NCBI RefSeq assembly: GCF_014695375.1
Contig: NZ_JACJOG010000005.1
Coordinates: forward strand, 123,618-187,617
Direction: 5' to 3'
Length of the DNA stretch: 64,000 bases
From: Coleofasciculus sp. FACHB-T130
GTDB lineage: Bacteria; Cyanobacteriota; Cyanobacteriia; Cyanobacteriales; FACHB-T130
Position 1 is the stretch's first letter; every line of letters starts with the position of its first letter. Below are positions 36,824-45,769 of this stretch, one piece after another. Under the pieces are notes generated by a model. That model searched no databases and was not told the origin of the DNA. It saw only the letters and a program-made list of their open reading frames with translations. The translations under genes and the position numbers were made by a program.

Positions 36824-36856
36824 ACTCCCGCCACTTACGTGGTGGGAGTTTTTTTA
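36824..36856 (+). terminator. Terminator after hemerythrin copy 2
   Basis: An 11-bp stem ACTCCCGCCAC / GTGGTGGGAGT (one G-U pair), loop TTAC, then TTTTTTTA. Confidence 0.9.
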
Positions 36857-37040
36857 GTTCACTAAGCAAATACACGCCCCCGCACTAGAAGCGTAGGTGT
36901 ACATAAACAAAGCCTGCCTACGCAGACTCAACTAAAAATTCTTCAGCCTACGGGGAGCAGCTTTTGTACGCACAAGACCCACCTTTCAAGGTATAGGCGC
37001 ATGCACTAGGATGCATCCTATCGCTAACTCCTAACATCTA

Positions 37041-37075
37041 TCAAAAAACCCGTTTTCTAGTTAGAAAACGGGTTT
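37041..37075 (-). terminator. Terminator after the SDR gene
   Basis: A 14-bp perfect stem AAACCCGTTTTCTA / TAGAAAACGGGTTT. Read on the minus strand it runs into TTTTTTGA, 37 bases after the SDR stop. With the plus-strand terminator at 36824 it separates the convergent genes. Confidence 0.85.
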
Positions 37076-37111
37076 CTATTCTTTCAAGAAAAATCGGTAG
37101 TCATCTTAGCG

Positions 37112-37972
37112 TTAAGCATTGACAACATCGCCACCGTTGGGATGCAAAATCTGACCGGACATATAAGAAGAGTCGTCTGACGCCAAAAAGACGTAACTAG
37201 GCGCAACTTCTTCTGGCTGTCCAGCCCGTTGCATCGGCACTTGTTTACCAAAAGAGGCAACTTTTTCCTCTGGGAAAGTTGAGGGAATGAGCGGCGTCCA
37301 GATGGGACCTGGGGCGACGCCATTCACGCGAATTCCCTTTTCCACCAGAGATTTTGAGAGCGATCGCGTAAAGGCAACAATGGCCCCTTTAGTAGACGAA
37401 TAATCGAGCAGCTGCTGATTCCCTTTATAAGCTGTCACCGAAGTGGTGTTGATAATCGCGCTGCCTTCTTTGAGGTGCTTGAGTGCAGCTTTCGTCAAGA
37501 AAAACATTGAGAAAATGTTAGTCCGGAACGTGCGCTCAAGCTGTTCGGCAGTGATGTCTTCGATGCTTTCTTGAGGATGCTGTTCGGCAGCGTTGTTAAC
37601 AAGAATATCGAGTTTCCCAAGCTCCGCAACCGTATTTTCTACAGCCTGCTGACAGAATTTTTCGTCACCAATGTCGCCAGGAATCGTAATACATTTGCGC
37701 CCTTGTTCTTCTACCAGCCGTTTCGTTTCTTGGGCATCATCGTGTTCGTTCAGATACATGATTGCCACGTCAGCGCCTTCTTTGGCAAAAAAGATAGAAA
37801 CTGCGCGACCAATGCCGCTATCACCGCCAGTAATCAACGCCACTTTATCGCGTAATTTGTTACTACCTTGATATTTACTATCATCCGCCTTGGGGCTAGG
37901 CGTCATTTCTGATTCGGTACCCGGTCGATGGTCTTGATGTTGGGGTGGTTGTAGCTGTTGTTCTGCTGGCAT
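37112..37972 (-). CDS. SDR family oxidoreductase (general-stress-type)
   Basis: 286 aa. The N-terminal tail of about 40 residues (PAEQQLQPPQHQDHRPG) is typical of the YghA/GSP39 branch. NAD(P)-binding TGGDSGIG, DILVNNAAEQHP, catalytic Ser in NTTSVTAYKG and YSSTK (Tyr-x-x-x-Lys). C-terminus PNGGDVVNA. Acts on aldehydes or sugars in related enzymes. Next to the FAD-Rieske gene on the same strand but separated by 131 bases. Confidence 0.92.
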   Translation of the reverse strand: MPAEQQLQPPQHQDHRPGTESEMTPSPKADDSKYQGSNKLRDKVALITGGDSGIGRAVSIFFAKEGADVAIMYLNEHDDAQETKRLVEEQGRKCITIPGDIGDEKFCQQAVENTVAELGKLDILVNNAAEQHPQESIEDITAEQLERTFRTNIFSMFFLTKAALKHLKEGSAIINTTSVTAYKGNQQLLDYSSTKGAIVAFTRSLSKSLVEKGIRVNGVAPGPIWTPLIPSTFPEEKVASFGKQVPMQRAGQPEEVAPSYVFLASDDSSYMSGQILHPNGGDVVNA

Positions 37973-38053
37973 TAGTGTGTCCTTAAACTGTGTCTAAAAA
38001 AATGAAATCCAGAGAGGATTTCTTGTTTCTATTCACCCAACACGCTAGCAACC

Positions 38054-38080
38054 CTCCAGATTGACTTAATCAATCTGGAG
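38054..38080. repeat. 11-bp inverted repeat after the FAD-Rieske gene
   Basis: CTCCAGATTGA, loop CTTAA, TCAATCTGGAG. No U-tract on either strand. It sits between two same-strand genes and could modulate read-through. Confidence 0.6.
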
Positions 38081-38103
38081 AGGGAAAAGAAAAGTGAATG
38101 GAG

Positions 38104-39642
38104 TTAACTTTTCGTTGTAAATTGACTGGGCAATTCTTTTTGATCGAGATCCGTAATCGGCGGGCCATTGAGTACCTCACCCGTAGGGCTGAAACGTCCA
38201 CCGTGGCAAGGGCAATCCCAAGTTTTTTCGGCGTTATTCCAGTCAACAATGCATCCAGCATGAGTACACACCGGAGAAAGTGAACAGAGATAATCTGTCT
38301 CGTCGCGGTAGACGGCATATTTCTTCCCGTTGATGTCAAGAATCTTGCCTTCGCCTGGTGCTACGTCCGAGGGTTCATTGCCTTCCGACTTAAAAAGCCG
38401 ATCCGCTACAAAGTGCTTGGCGACGCCCAGATTCTCCGTCACAAACCGCTGGGCGCTGGCTAGAATATTCGCGCGATTGGGGTCGTAAAGGTCGCTCCAG
38501 GGATTCGTCCGTCCCAGAATCAAGTCGCTTGTTAGCATCCCGCCAACGGTGCCGAAGGTCATGCCGTTGCCAGAATAGCCGGTAGCAACGTAGATATTAG
38601 AATTCGCTGCGGTTTTCCCGATATAGGGTAGACCATCGACCGGCTCGTACAATTGAGCTGACCAGCGATAATCGATAGAGGCGACATCATAGAGCGATCG
38701 CGCATACACTTCCAAGCGCTCGAAACACGCCTCATTATCCACATCCTCACCCGTCTTGTGGTCTTCACCGCCAATAATCAGCAGGTCTTTGTAGCTGCGT
38801 GTATAGTGATACGGCTCCTCGGTATCCCAAAACAGTCCTGGCGGTAATGGCGATCGCAATCTCACTCCAATAACGTAAGAGCGATACGGGGCAATTTTCG
38901 TGGTCATTACATACAAGTCCGGGAGACTGTTCAGATTGTGAATCGGCGTATGAGTAGCAATAATCACATCTAGCGCCGTTACCGTCCCCTGTTCGGTAGA
39001 AACTCGACTCGGCTTGTCTCCGGTGATATCGACAACAGATGACTGCTCAAAAATAAAACTGCCACCACCGTCAATCGCCTTCGCAAGCCCTTGGAGATAG
39101 GGAATCGGGTTAAACTGCGCTTGATTGGGGAACATCACCGCCGCTTCTACCGGAAATGGCAGTGGCACATCCTTGGTCAAAGCAGCCGGAATCACTAACT
39201 TGCTAACCGCTTCCGCCTCTGACTCAATTTCAGACACATCCTGGGATTTTTCAGTGTAAAGATATCCCGGCACTCGCTGAAAATCACAATCAATCTTCTC
39301 TTCTGCCACAAACTTAGCAATGCGTTCAATCGCCGCACGACTGGATTCTGCTACCAGCTTCGCATCCGTGTCGCCCAAGGAGGAAATCAGGTCTTGGTAG
39401 CGTTCGTCAGCAGCTTCGGTGAGGTGGGCAGTCGTATAGCCGGTGACACCACTGCCAATTTGCGATCCCTCGATTACTGCAACCCTTAATCCAGCGCGTT
39501 TCAATAGCAACGCAGCGGTTAAGCCAGTAATGCCGCCGCCTACAATGGCAACATCTACGGTAATATCACTGGTCAATTGCGGGTATTTTGTCCCTTCTGT
39601 AGTGTCGAGCCAAACAGAGACGGAGGTTCCTGGTAAATTCAT
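38104..39642 (-). CDS. FAD-dependent oxidoreductase with C-terminal Rieske [2Fe-2S] domain
   Basis: 512 aa. DAO-type FAD domain: VDVAIVGGGITGLTAALLLK, GVTGYTTAHLTEA and a C-terminal DGLPYIGK...YVATGYSGNGMTFG. The Rieske domain has CTHAGC (Cys459, His461) and CPCHGG (Cys477, His480), giving a complete CxH...CxxH site. The pair could pass electrons from a small-molecule substrate to an unknown acceptor. Cytoplasmic. ATG 39642. Confidence 0.92.
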   Translation of the reverse strand: MNLPGTSVSVWLDTTEGTKYPQLTSDITVDVAIVGGGITGLTAALLLKRAGLRVAVIEGSQIGSGVTGYTTAHLTEAADERYQDLISSLGDTDAKLVAESSRAAIERIAKFVAEEKIDCDFQRVPGYLYTEKSQDVSEIESEAEAVSKLVIPAALTKDVPLPFPVEAAVMFPNQAQFNPIPYLQGLAKAIDGGGSFIFEQSSVVDITGDKPSRVSTEQGTVTALDVIIATHTPIHNLNSLPDLYVMTTKIAPYRSYVIGVRLRSPLPPGLFWDTEEPYHYTRSYKDLLIIGGEDHKTGEDVDNEACFERLEVYARSLYDVASIDYRWSAQLYEPVDGLPYIGKTAANSNIYVATGYSGNGMTFGTVGGMLTSDLILGRTNPWSDLYDPNRANILASAQRFVTENLGVAKHFVADRLFKSEGNEPSDVAPGEGKILDINGKKYAVYRDETDYLCSLSPVCTHAGCIVDWNNAEKTWDCPCHGGRFSPTGEVLNGPPITDLDQKELPSQFTTKS

Positions 39643-39873
39643 TCAGCGTTCTCCTGAGACAGTATAAATTTTTATATCTAGCGCTTTACCTATTACTGGG
39701 ATAACGTCTGAAGGCGGAACCTGGTATCTGTAATTAGAAGTAAGTAAACTTTGATACTTTTCCCGGCAGCAATCAACACATAGCTAGTTGATTTTCATTA
39801 CAATAAGATATAAAAGTTTCTTTTTCAGCAGACTTCAAGTTACCTTTTTGCAAATTAAGTGGAAAGAATTAAA

Positions 39874-40269
39874 ATGTCTAAATTTTTTAAGACTCTACTT
39901 TTATATAGTCCAGCCGTTTCGGGAATGGCCTTGCTGTTAGCAAACAGTGCAGTTGCACAAGAAGCGATTCCCAATAATCCAAATTCTCAAATGCCACCTC
40001 CAACAGAGCGTTATGGGTGTCTCAGTGGAAATGGCGATGGAACTTTTCAAGGCAATCGGCCTGTAACTCGGTATGAATTTGCTGCCGGTTTAAATGCCTG
40101 CTTAAATCAAGTTGAACAACTCATTGATAATCCTGCTGGAAATCGAGTTACTCAAGAAGGGTTAACGGTTCCAAGAAGTCAATTAGAAACCTATCGATTA
40201 GAGTTGGAACGTTTGCGTAATCGAGTAGATAAGCTGGATACCCAGACAAGAGAACAGTCGAATCAGTAG
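39874..40269 (+). CDS. Short SLH-domain protein, like the N-terminus of a cyanobacterial porin
   Basis: 131 aa from ATG 39874 (GTG 39859 upstream in frame). Signal peptide ending SAVAQ, then the SLH motif RYGCLSGNGDGTFQGNRPVT / RYEFAAGLNACLNQVEQLI of cyanobacterial Som/iron-uptake porins and a coiled coil (LETYRLELERLRNRVDKLD). A porin would continue with a beta barrel of 300 or more residues; here the gene stops and no barrel follows in any frame. Either a truncated porin or a small peptidoglycan-binding protein that has kept only the anchor. Confidence 0.75.
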   Translation: MSKFFKTLLLYSPAVSGMALLLANSAVAQEAIPNNPNSQMPPPTERYGCLSGNGDGTFQGNRPVTRYEFAAGLNACLNQVEQLIDNPAGNRVTQEGLTVPRSQLETYRLELERLRNRVDKLDTQTREQSNQ

Positions 40270-40364
40270 TTTTTTTAAAAACAGAAAAAAAGAACGGTTG
40301 TGATTGAGGAACTGGATTTCTAATCAAATACTTCTCGATTAGTGATGTTACATCCAAAGAAAGC

Positions 40365-40560
40365 CCCCAAACCCTCTTTTAAAGCTACCGTATACGCACA
40401 AGACTTCTTTAACTTGCAAGTCCCGTTTTGATCCCCCAACCCCCCTTAAAAAAGGTGGCGAATTCAGTCAAAGTTCCCCTTAAAAAGGGAGATTTAGGGG
40501 ATCAATCAACTTTTTGCCCCTTAACCCAAGATGTGCGTACACCGTAGCCTTAAAAGGGGA
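40365..40560. repeat. Cluster of dispersed palindromic repeats
   Basis: Successive units CAAACCCTCTTTTAAAG, CCCCCAACCCCCCTTAAAAA, CCCCTTAAAAAGGGAGA and TTAAAAGGGGAGCT. Same class as the insertions inside cobN. No gene between 40270 and 40632. Confidence 0.65.
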
Positions 40561-40632
40561 GCTAAGACCGAATCGCAAGTGTAGATAGCGCTAAGACAAG
40601 TAAATTATCTAACTTCGATAGGATTGAGACCG

Positions 40633-41232
40633 TTAAACCGCAACCATTTCTTGATGCTCAATCTTCGTTCCCAAAAGTTTCAAGAATTCTGCCAACCAGT
40701 TAGGATGAGCAGGCCATGCAGGTGCTGTTACTAAGTTACCGTCAACCATTGCCTCATCTGGTGGAATATGCACGTAAAGCCCACCTGCCCGGTTAACATC
40801 CGGGCCGCACGCGGGGTAAGCGGTGCAACTTCTGCCTTCTAGCACTCCCGCTGCCACCAAAACTTGTAACCCGTGACAAATTGCAGCAATCGGTTTATTT
40901 GCTTCGGCGAAGTGGCGGGTGATTTCTAATACTTTCTGGTTCAAACGGATATATTCTGGCGCACGTCCACCAGGAACGACTAAGGCGTCGTATTCTGTCG
41001 CTTCCACTTCATCAAAGGTAGCGTTTAAGGTGAAGTTGTGACCGGGTTTTTCACTATAGGTTTGGTCGCCTTCAAAGTCATGGATTGCGGTTCGCACCTC
41101 GTCCCCTGCTTTCTTATTGGGGCAAATCGCATGGACAGTATGCCCAACCATTTGTAATGCCTGGAATGGCACCATTACTTCGTAGTCTTCAACAAAGTCA
41201 CCGACGAGCATCAAGATTTTTTTTCCCGCCAT
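40633..41232 (-). CDS. DJ-1/PfpI family protein
   Basis: 199 aa from ATG 41232 with AGGAGTTAGGAAA before it; the frame is open into the serpin gene. [20 protein letters not shown] at the N-terminus supplies the active-site Glu (VEDYE), [10 protein letters not shown] and the nucleophile elbow [10 protein letters not shown] supply Cys and His. PfpI-type proteases or deglycases. Four bases downstream of the serpin stop, so an operon. Confidence 0.93.
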   Translation of the reverse strand: MAGKKILMLVGDFVEDYEVMVPFQALQMVGHTVHAICPNKKAGDEVRTAIHDFEGDQTYSEKPGHNFTLNATFDEVEATEYDALVVPGGRAPEYIRLNQKVLEITRHFAEANKPIAAICHGLQVLVAAGVLEGRSCTAYPACGPDVNRAGGLYVHIPPDEAMVDGNLVTAPAWPAHPNWLAEFLKLLGTKIEHQEMVAV

Positions 41233-41236
41233 TTTC

Positions 41237-42373
41237 CTAACTCCTGTTTGATTGCTTGGATGTTGCAGTCTGTGGCTCCATAATAGAACCCATAAACAGC
41301 AAACTTCCAGTATCATCATCCCGAATCGCGCAGAAAAACGGGCGGTCAACCACCATGCTAAAGGGAGGGTCGGGGGGACCGAATGAGGCTTCTATACCAG
41401 TTGCGGCGGCGGCTTCGGTTCCTTCTTCGTTGACTTCGAGAAAGGTTTTATGGATGACGCTGGCAATGGCAATGTCTTGGGCAGACATCTGCTGGAAACC
41501 TCCTTCAAAAGCCATTCCCATCCCCAAGGCAATCAGGGCATCATTGAGTGCTACTTGATACTCTAGCTGAAAGCGGGGTAAAACGAGTGTTCCTTCCTCT
41601 CGCCAGAATTGGTAAATCCATTGATTCCAGTTTTCAGCGTTCAGATTTTTGTGGAATGCTTGCAAGTTTGAGTCTTGATCTGGAAGGAAGATGTACATAC
41701 TCACCTGTTCACTACCGTAGGGTAAATTAACCGCCTGAAAGTTCTTACCTTGGTAGTAGCGGTAGGTTCTGTGCTGAGACATCATCGGGTACTGTTTCTG
41801 CGTCCCATCAAGTAATGTAAAGGCTCTATCGTGTGTATTTTCTTTATCGAAAGGGCTTGCCCAAATACCTTTAAAATAGATAGCGTTAATTAGGATTAAA
41901 ACGGTTTGAGGGTCAAGCTTTTGGAGAATTGTCTCGATTTTGCCGTGGGTGTTTTCGCTTACCCAGTTGTTAATAGTTGCCAAAGCATCGGAACTACTAA
42001 AGTCCAGGTTGGTTACTTTTGCACCGTAGAACTCTTGGGTTCGCTTCAAAAAATCCCGTTTAAATTCCACATTCTGATTCGCCCAAAGCGAATTAGCGAT
42101 CGCTAACTCCACCTCGTTATCCAGATTTTCTAGCGATTGTTTCAACTGTAAGTTAGCTTCGTTGACTTGTTGCAAGCTCATTTCTTGCAATTCCAGCGCG
42201 ATCGCCATTGCCGCTTGTGTCTGCCCCACACTGCCGTTATAGGTCATTGAGAGCGCGATCGCTATGCTTGCTGGAGAAACAAAAATGTTTTTGTCAGGCT
42301 CCTGCTTTGTAAGTTCCCTAAATAGTTTGAAGGCAAATCGAGTATTCGCTGCGACAAGCTTGTTATTAACCAT
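41237..42373 (-). CDS. Serpin (serine protease inhibitor)
   Basis: 378 aa, full serpin length. Shows [55 protein letters not shown] and the hinge [10 protein letters not shown], with small residues required for loop insertion, so it should be an inhibitory serpin. The reactive bond by alignment lies around Phe-Gly in EASFGPP; the P1 residue is not certain. No signal peptide, so intracellular. Upstream of the PfpI gene. Serpins are patchy in bacteria. Confidence 0.95.
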   Translation of the reverse strand: MVNNKLVAANTRFAFKLFRELTKQEPDKNIFVSPASIAIALSMTYNGSVGQTQAAMAIALELQEMSLQQVNEANLQLKQSLENLDNEVELAIANSLWANQNVEFKRDFLKRTQEFYGAKVTNLDFSSSDALATINNWVSENTHGKIETILQKLDPQTVLILINAIYFKGIWASPFDKENTHDRAFTLLDGTQKQYPMMSQHRTYRYYQGKNFQAVNLPYGSEQVSMYIFLPDQDSNLQAFHKNLNAENWNQWIYQFWREEGTLVLPRFQLEYQVALNDALIALGMGMAFEGGFQQMSAQDIAIASVIHKTFLEVNEEGTEAAAATGIEASFGPPDPPFSMVVDRPFFCAIRDDDTGSLLFMGSIMEPQTATSKQSNRS

Positions 42374-42427
42374 TGCATCGTTTCCAATAATTACAGCGAA
42401 CCGGGAAATGAGCAGTTATCAAAAAAC

Positions 42428-42853
42428 TTAAGGTAACTTGTAGCTAGAGACTCGCACGACTAACTCGCCATCGCGGGGATTCCGGCTAAAGATAAATGCG
42501 CCTTCTTCCTTTTCGCCGCCGGAGAGAAAGTCAATTTGTTGTTCGCCAGTTTCTTCAACTTTCCCATTAACCCGCAACTCGGCAATAATCTGGACTGATT
42601 CAGCAGTTTCTCCACCAGTATTCGTCACTTCAAAAGGGATGTAGAATTGCTCTTGAGTTTGACGAAGTTCTCTTTCCTTCGCGGTGACTGATAGAGTCGG
42701 GGGTTCATTTTTCTGGGTTGCCCAGTCATACAGCACCAGTCCTACGAGTAGCGCCACAATAGATGTCGCGATCGCAAAGGAAACCCATTCCGCAAGCGAT
42801 CGCGGCGGTCGTTGCTGTTGGGATGAATTGCTATCTTGATTCGTTTGGCTCAT
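42428..42853 (-). CDS. TIGR02588 family membrane protein
   Basis: 141 aa from ATG 42853, overlapping the TIGR02587 stop by ATGA. One membrane helix (SFAIATSIVALLVGLVLYDW) and a periplasmic beta-rich domain (FYIPFEVTNTGGETAESVQI). Always found with TIGR02587; function unknown. Confidence 0.85.
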   Translation of the reverse strand: MSQTNQDSNSSQQQRPPRSLAEWVSFAIATSIVALLVGLVLYDWATQKNEPPTLSVTAKERELRQTQEQFYIPFEVTNTGGETAESVQIIAELRVNGKVEETGEQQIDFLSGGEKEEGAFIFSRNPRDGELVVRVSSYKLP

Positions 42854-43734
42854 GCTAGCAACCTTCCTGCTGCGCCACCTACAGTGGCTGGGAGTCCTAG
42901 TAACAATGTATAGCTCAACCACATTTGCCACGGATCGTCAAAGCTCAGCTGGTGGAAGAACCACAACATAAATGTGGCTGCCAGAAGCGACACTAAATAG
43001 GAGCAAACAGTTTCGCTTAAGGGACGCTGAAAAAGTCCTTGCTGTTGTTTCCGTTGTTGTTGATTAGTAAAGCCAGCCTGAAAGACAATCCCATAAGAAA
43101 TTAACAGCGAGGCAACAATAATCGCAATCAGCCACGGAGGGGAAGAAGCAGCGACTAGCATGGGAATTTCGTCAGTAGGCGCAATGTTAAAGGCAATAAT
43201 CGTGGCACCAATCAAAGTACCCCCAATATCTGCCAAGGTCGCATTGAGACGGGTTTTGTCTGGTTGTGGGGGATTTTCATCGCTGTTAGGAGATTGATAG
43301 CGATCGCCACTTAAAAAAGAACGTGCTAGTGCCACACCCAAAGCAAACGGTACACTCTCGAAGATTATTTTTCCTAATGCTTCACCCAAAGAGGTATCGA
43401 AGGTGATTTCGCGCAATAAAATTAGGATACTTGTCGCGCAGACGACGCCGATAGCGATCGCTTCAATGGTATCCATTACGGCTTCACCCGGTCGAATATC
43501 CTTAAATTTGCGAAAGCCTTCGGTGCGATTGAGCAGGAAAACGACGATAAACGTGGCAGCGATCGCAGCTAGCATCACCGGCGGTTCCGTGAACGACCCA
43601 ATCCACCAGACTTCCATCGTGTACAGTAGCGGAATTCCGAATAAAAACCCACCCGCGGCACCCCGCAGTAGATCATCCCATTCTTTCGACCAAATGTTTT
43701 CGGGTTTATGTTTTGGAGCGCGTTTAATCTTCAT
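42850..43734 (-). CDS. TIGR02587 family integral membrane protein
   Basis: 294 aa with about seven membrane helices. N-terminal DDLLRGAAGGFLFGIPLLYT and MEVWWIGSFTEPP are characteristic. Coupled translationally to TIGR02588. Inner membrane; probably a two-component complex of unknown function. Confidence 0.87.
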   Translation of the reverse strand: MKIKRAPKHKPENIWSKEWDDLLRGAAGGFLFGIPLLYTMEVWWIGSFTEPPVMLAAIAATFIVVFLLNRTEGFRKFKDIRPGEAVMDTIEAIAIGVVCATSILILLREITFDTSLGEALGKIIFESVPFALGVALARSFLSGDRYQSPNSDENPPQPDKTRLNATLADIGGTLIGATIIAFNIAPTDEIPMLVAASSPPWLIAIIVASLLISYGIVFQAGFTNQQQRKQQQGLFQRPLSETVCSYLVSLLAATFMLWFFHQLSFDDPWQMWLSYTLLLGLPATVGGAAGRLLA

Positions 43735-44006
43735 TAGGGGGGCATCGACTTTTCATCCGCTTATGCCAAGCCAAAAGTCATTCTCAAGCAACCAAGCCAG
43801 AGGCAATAACAGATGAAGCTAGCGGTAAGCCGTTCGTCAACTTATTCCTTAAATGTTATCAAACCCTGACTCTCGAATAATGTAAATCATTCAATAGCCG
43901 TCTTATTTGATTTCGGAAGAAATGAACTGCTCCAAGTCCCACAGGGCGATCCAACAAGACAATAGAGAATTTAATAACTACTGCAAGGATTGCTGTCGAA
44001 GCAGAT

Positions 44007-44063
44007 AAAAGCCAGGAGGAAGAGAAAATTCTGAATCGTTTGTTTTCCTAACTCCTGGCTTTT
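44007..44063 (-). terminator. Probable terminator after the amidase gene
   Basis: A 12-bp stem AAAAGCCAGGAG / CTCCTGGCTTTT around a 33-base loop, ending in a short U-run on the minus strand, 12 bases after the stop. The remaining spacer to 43735 shows no gene. Confidence 0.6.
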
Positions 44064-44074
44064 CTACCCGATTT

Positions 44075-45004
44075 TTAAGTTGTTTTACGCCATCTTTTCC
44101 CAAACTCATCGAGGGTTGCTTTCGGAATCTGCGTCTGAAGCCACTCCAGCGCATCATCTTGATGAGGCAACCCTTGGTAGTATTTGCACATATTCACCAG
44201 ATTAACTGGAGGCACTTGTGTGGGGTTGGTGAGCGCATTCCAGGTAGTTGTTCCCACAACTCCATCCGCCTTTAACCCTTGGGATTTCTGAAAAGCAATC
44301 ACAGCCGTTTCTGTGCCCGTACCAAAACTACCATCAATGGGACCCGGATTAAAACCTTTGTCCTTCAACAACTGCTGCAATTGTTTGACTTTTTCTCCTC
44401 GCGATCCAACTCTTAAGGAACCATCGTCTGTCGGAACACCGATTGCACTCAACTTTTGACGAACGGCTTGACGCAAACGGGGTAGTTGAGCGTATAGCCA
44501 ATCACCAGGACAATCAGTAGCAGAAAAATCTCGATGCCCTTTGATATTATCAGGAGAAATTTTGCAGGAACTGCAAATTGAAACGCATAAATCGACTAAA
44601 CTATTCCATTGTTTTTCACCCATCTGATGGGTCATAAATCTGCCTTCATTTTCAATTCCCGGCGATTCATTGCCTAGAGCACTGCCAGCATGAGACGAGC
44701 GAATACACAAACCTCGTTTAATTTTTGCTAAAGTGCCATTTCTTCCTTCTAGGAGAACGCCGTCCGTTGTATTCAAAAAATTATGACCGGAATCCCACCA
44801 GCCGAAAACATCCATGTGGGTATTCTGAACACTTTTGGCAAATTTTTTCGCTCCATCCACAGTTCCTTTCGATATATGGCTGGGGGGATTGGGCGTATCG
44901 GTATGGTGAACGATCACGTATTTAGGTGTGGTTTCCTCTGACCACTGTTTGGGGGGTCTGGCCCCCCACTCCTGACATGAAATAACGCTAGCGGTAAAAG
45001 GCAT
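44075..45004 (-). CDS. N-acetylmuramoyl-L-alanine amidase with peptidoglycan-binding domain
   Basis: 309 aa from ATG 45004, just before the domain; the frame is open to 45091 and could add a hydrophobic leader. Amidase_2/PGRP core: CQEWGARPP, zinc histidine in VIVHHTDT, SSHAGSALGNES and the third ligand in TDCPGDW. Then PG_binding_1 (LRVGSRGEKVKQLQQLLKDK...DGSFGTGTETAVIAFQK). A further C-terminal tail of about 40 residues is unassigned. Cleaves the amide bond between muramic acid and stem peptide. Confidence 0.9.
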   Translation of the reverse strand: MPFTASVISCQEWGARPPKQWSEETTPKYVIVHHTDTPNPPSHISKGTVDGAKKFAKSVQNTHMDVFGWWDSGHNFLNTTDGVLLEGRNGTLAKIKRGLCIRSSHAGSALGNESPGIENEGRFMTHQMGEKQWNSLVDLCVSICSSCKISPDNIKGHRDFSATDCPGDWLYAQLPRLRQAVRQKLSAIGVPTDDGSLRVGSRGEKVKQLQQLLKDKGFNPGPIDGSFGTGTETAVIAFQKSQGLKADGVVGTTTWNALTNPTQVPPVNLVNMCKYYQGLPHQDDALEWLQTQIPKATLDEFGKRWRKTT

Positions 45005-45157
45005 GTTGAAGATGTCCTGTAAAGTTGACGGCAGATGAATAATGAGCGCGATGGGACAAACCACAAACGCTTTCTCTAGCACTGCCAGCATCGTTTGTAA
45101 CCTAATAACTATGCCGCAGCAAGGTAAGTAGCAATTTTTTTCACATTTCTTGATAGC

Positions 45158-45628
45158 TCAGATTAAGTGAAATTCTTGGAGTGCGGCTAAAAAGTTTTGG
45201 TTTTCGTGACTGGGGCGGCTGAGTTTGATGAGGGCAAAGCGTTGGGCGGGAGTGAGTTCTGCCCATTGTTGGGGTGTCAGTATTGCTCCAAATTCTGCTG
45301 CCTTTTCCTGAATGTTAGCCGGTATTTTTGTAGCATCCATCCAATCTGGATGAGGTTCTATCGGAAGGTCGCCTGGAGAGACGCCCGTGTGTTCTACAAC
45401 GAATTGGTGCAGTAATTTCCGGTAGGCTTGAGCTTCATCTGTTGTGGTACAGGGCATCTCTACCAGGGTTTGTCGTTCCGCTTGACTAAATTGGTGCCAG
45501 TGAGGCAATTTTAGTTTGACGCCGCAAGTGTCTAATTTCATCCGCACCTGCATCGGAATGCAACGCAAGGACTCTACAAAATCGGCTTCAAATTGAAAGA
45601 AATTATTTGTAGATTTGTCAGTCTTCAT
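45158..45628 (-). CDS. Nitrate reductase associated protein (TIGR02664 type)
   Basis: 156 aa. FFQFEADFVESLRCIPMQVR, DTCGVKLKLPHWHQFS and LTPQQWAELTPAQRFALIKL match a family often found next to narB in cyanobacteria. Function not established; perhaps assembly of the reductase. Here it is about 5 kb from narB but in the same nitrate region. Soluble. Confidence 0.8.
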   Translation of the reverse strand: MKTDKSTNNFFQFEADFVESLRCIPMQVRMKLDTCGVKLKLPHWHQFSQAERQTLVEMPCTTTDEAQAYRKLLHQFVVEHTGVSPGDLPIEPHPDWMDATKIPANIQEKAAEFGAILTPQQWAELTPAQRFALIKLSRPSHENQNFLAALQEFHLI

Positions 45629-45690
45629 TCATTTTCTGGGTAATTAATTCATTAAAAATAACAAAAATTTTGATGAATAACTTCTCCAAA

Positions 45691-45730
45691 GAAAAAGCTC
45701 CTAAAGGCATAAACTGCGACTAATAGGAGC
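45691..45730 (-). terminator. Terminator after the ClC gene
   Basis: On the minus strand GCTCCTA ... TAGGAGC with a 20-base loop, then TTTTTC, 40 bases after the stop. Confidence 0.7.
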
Positions 45731-45769
45731 ATTACCACAATCGTGAAAAGCTTTCAATATCGGCAGGAT

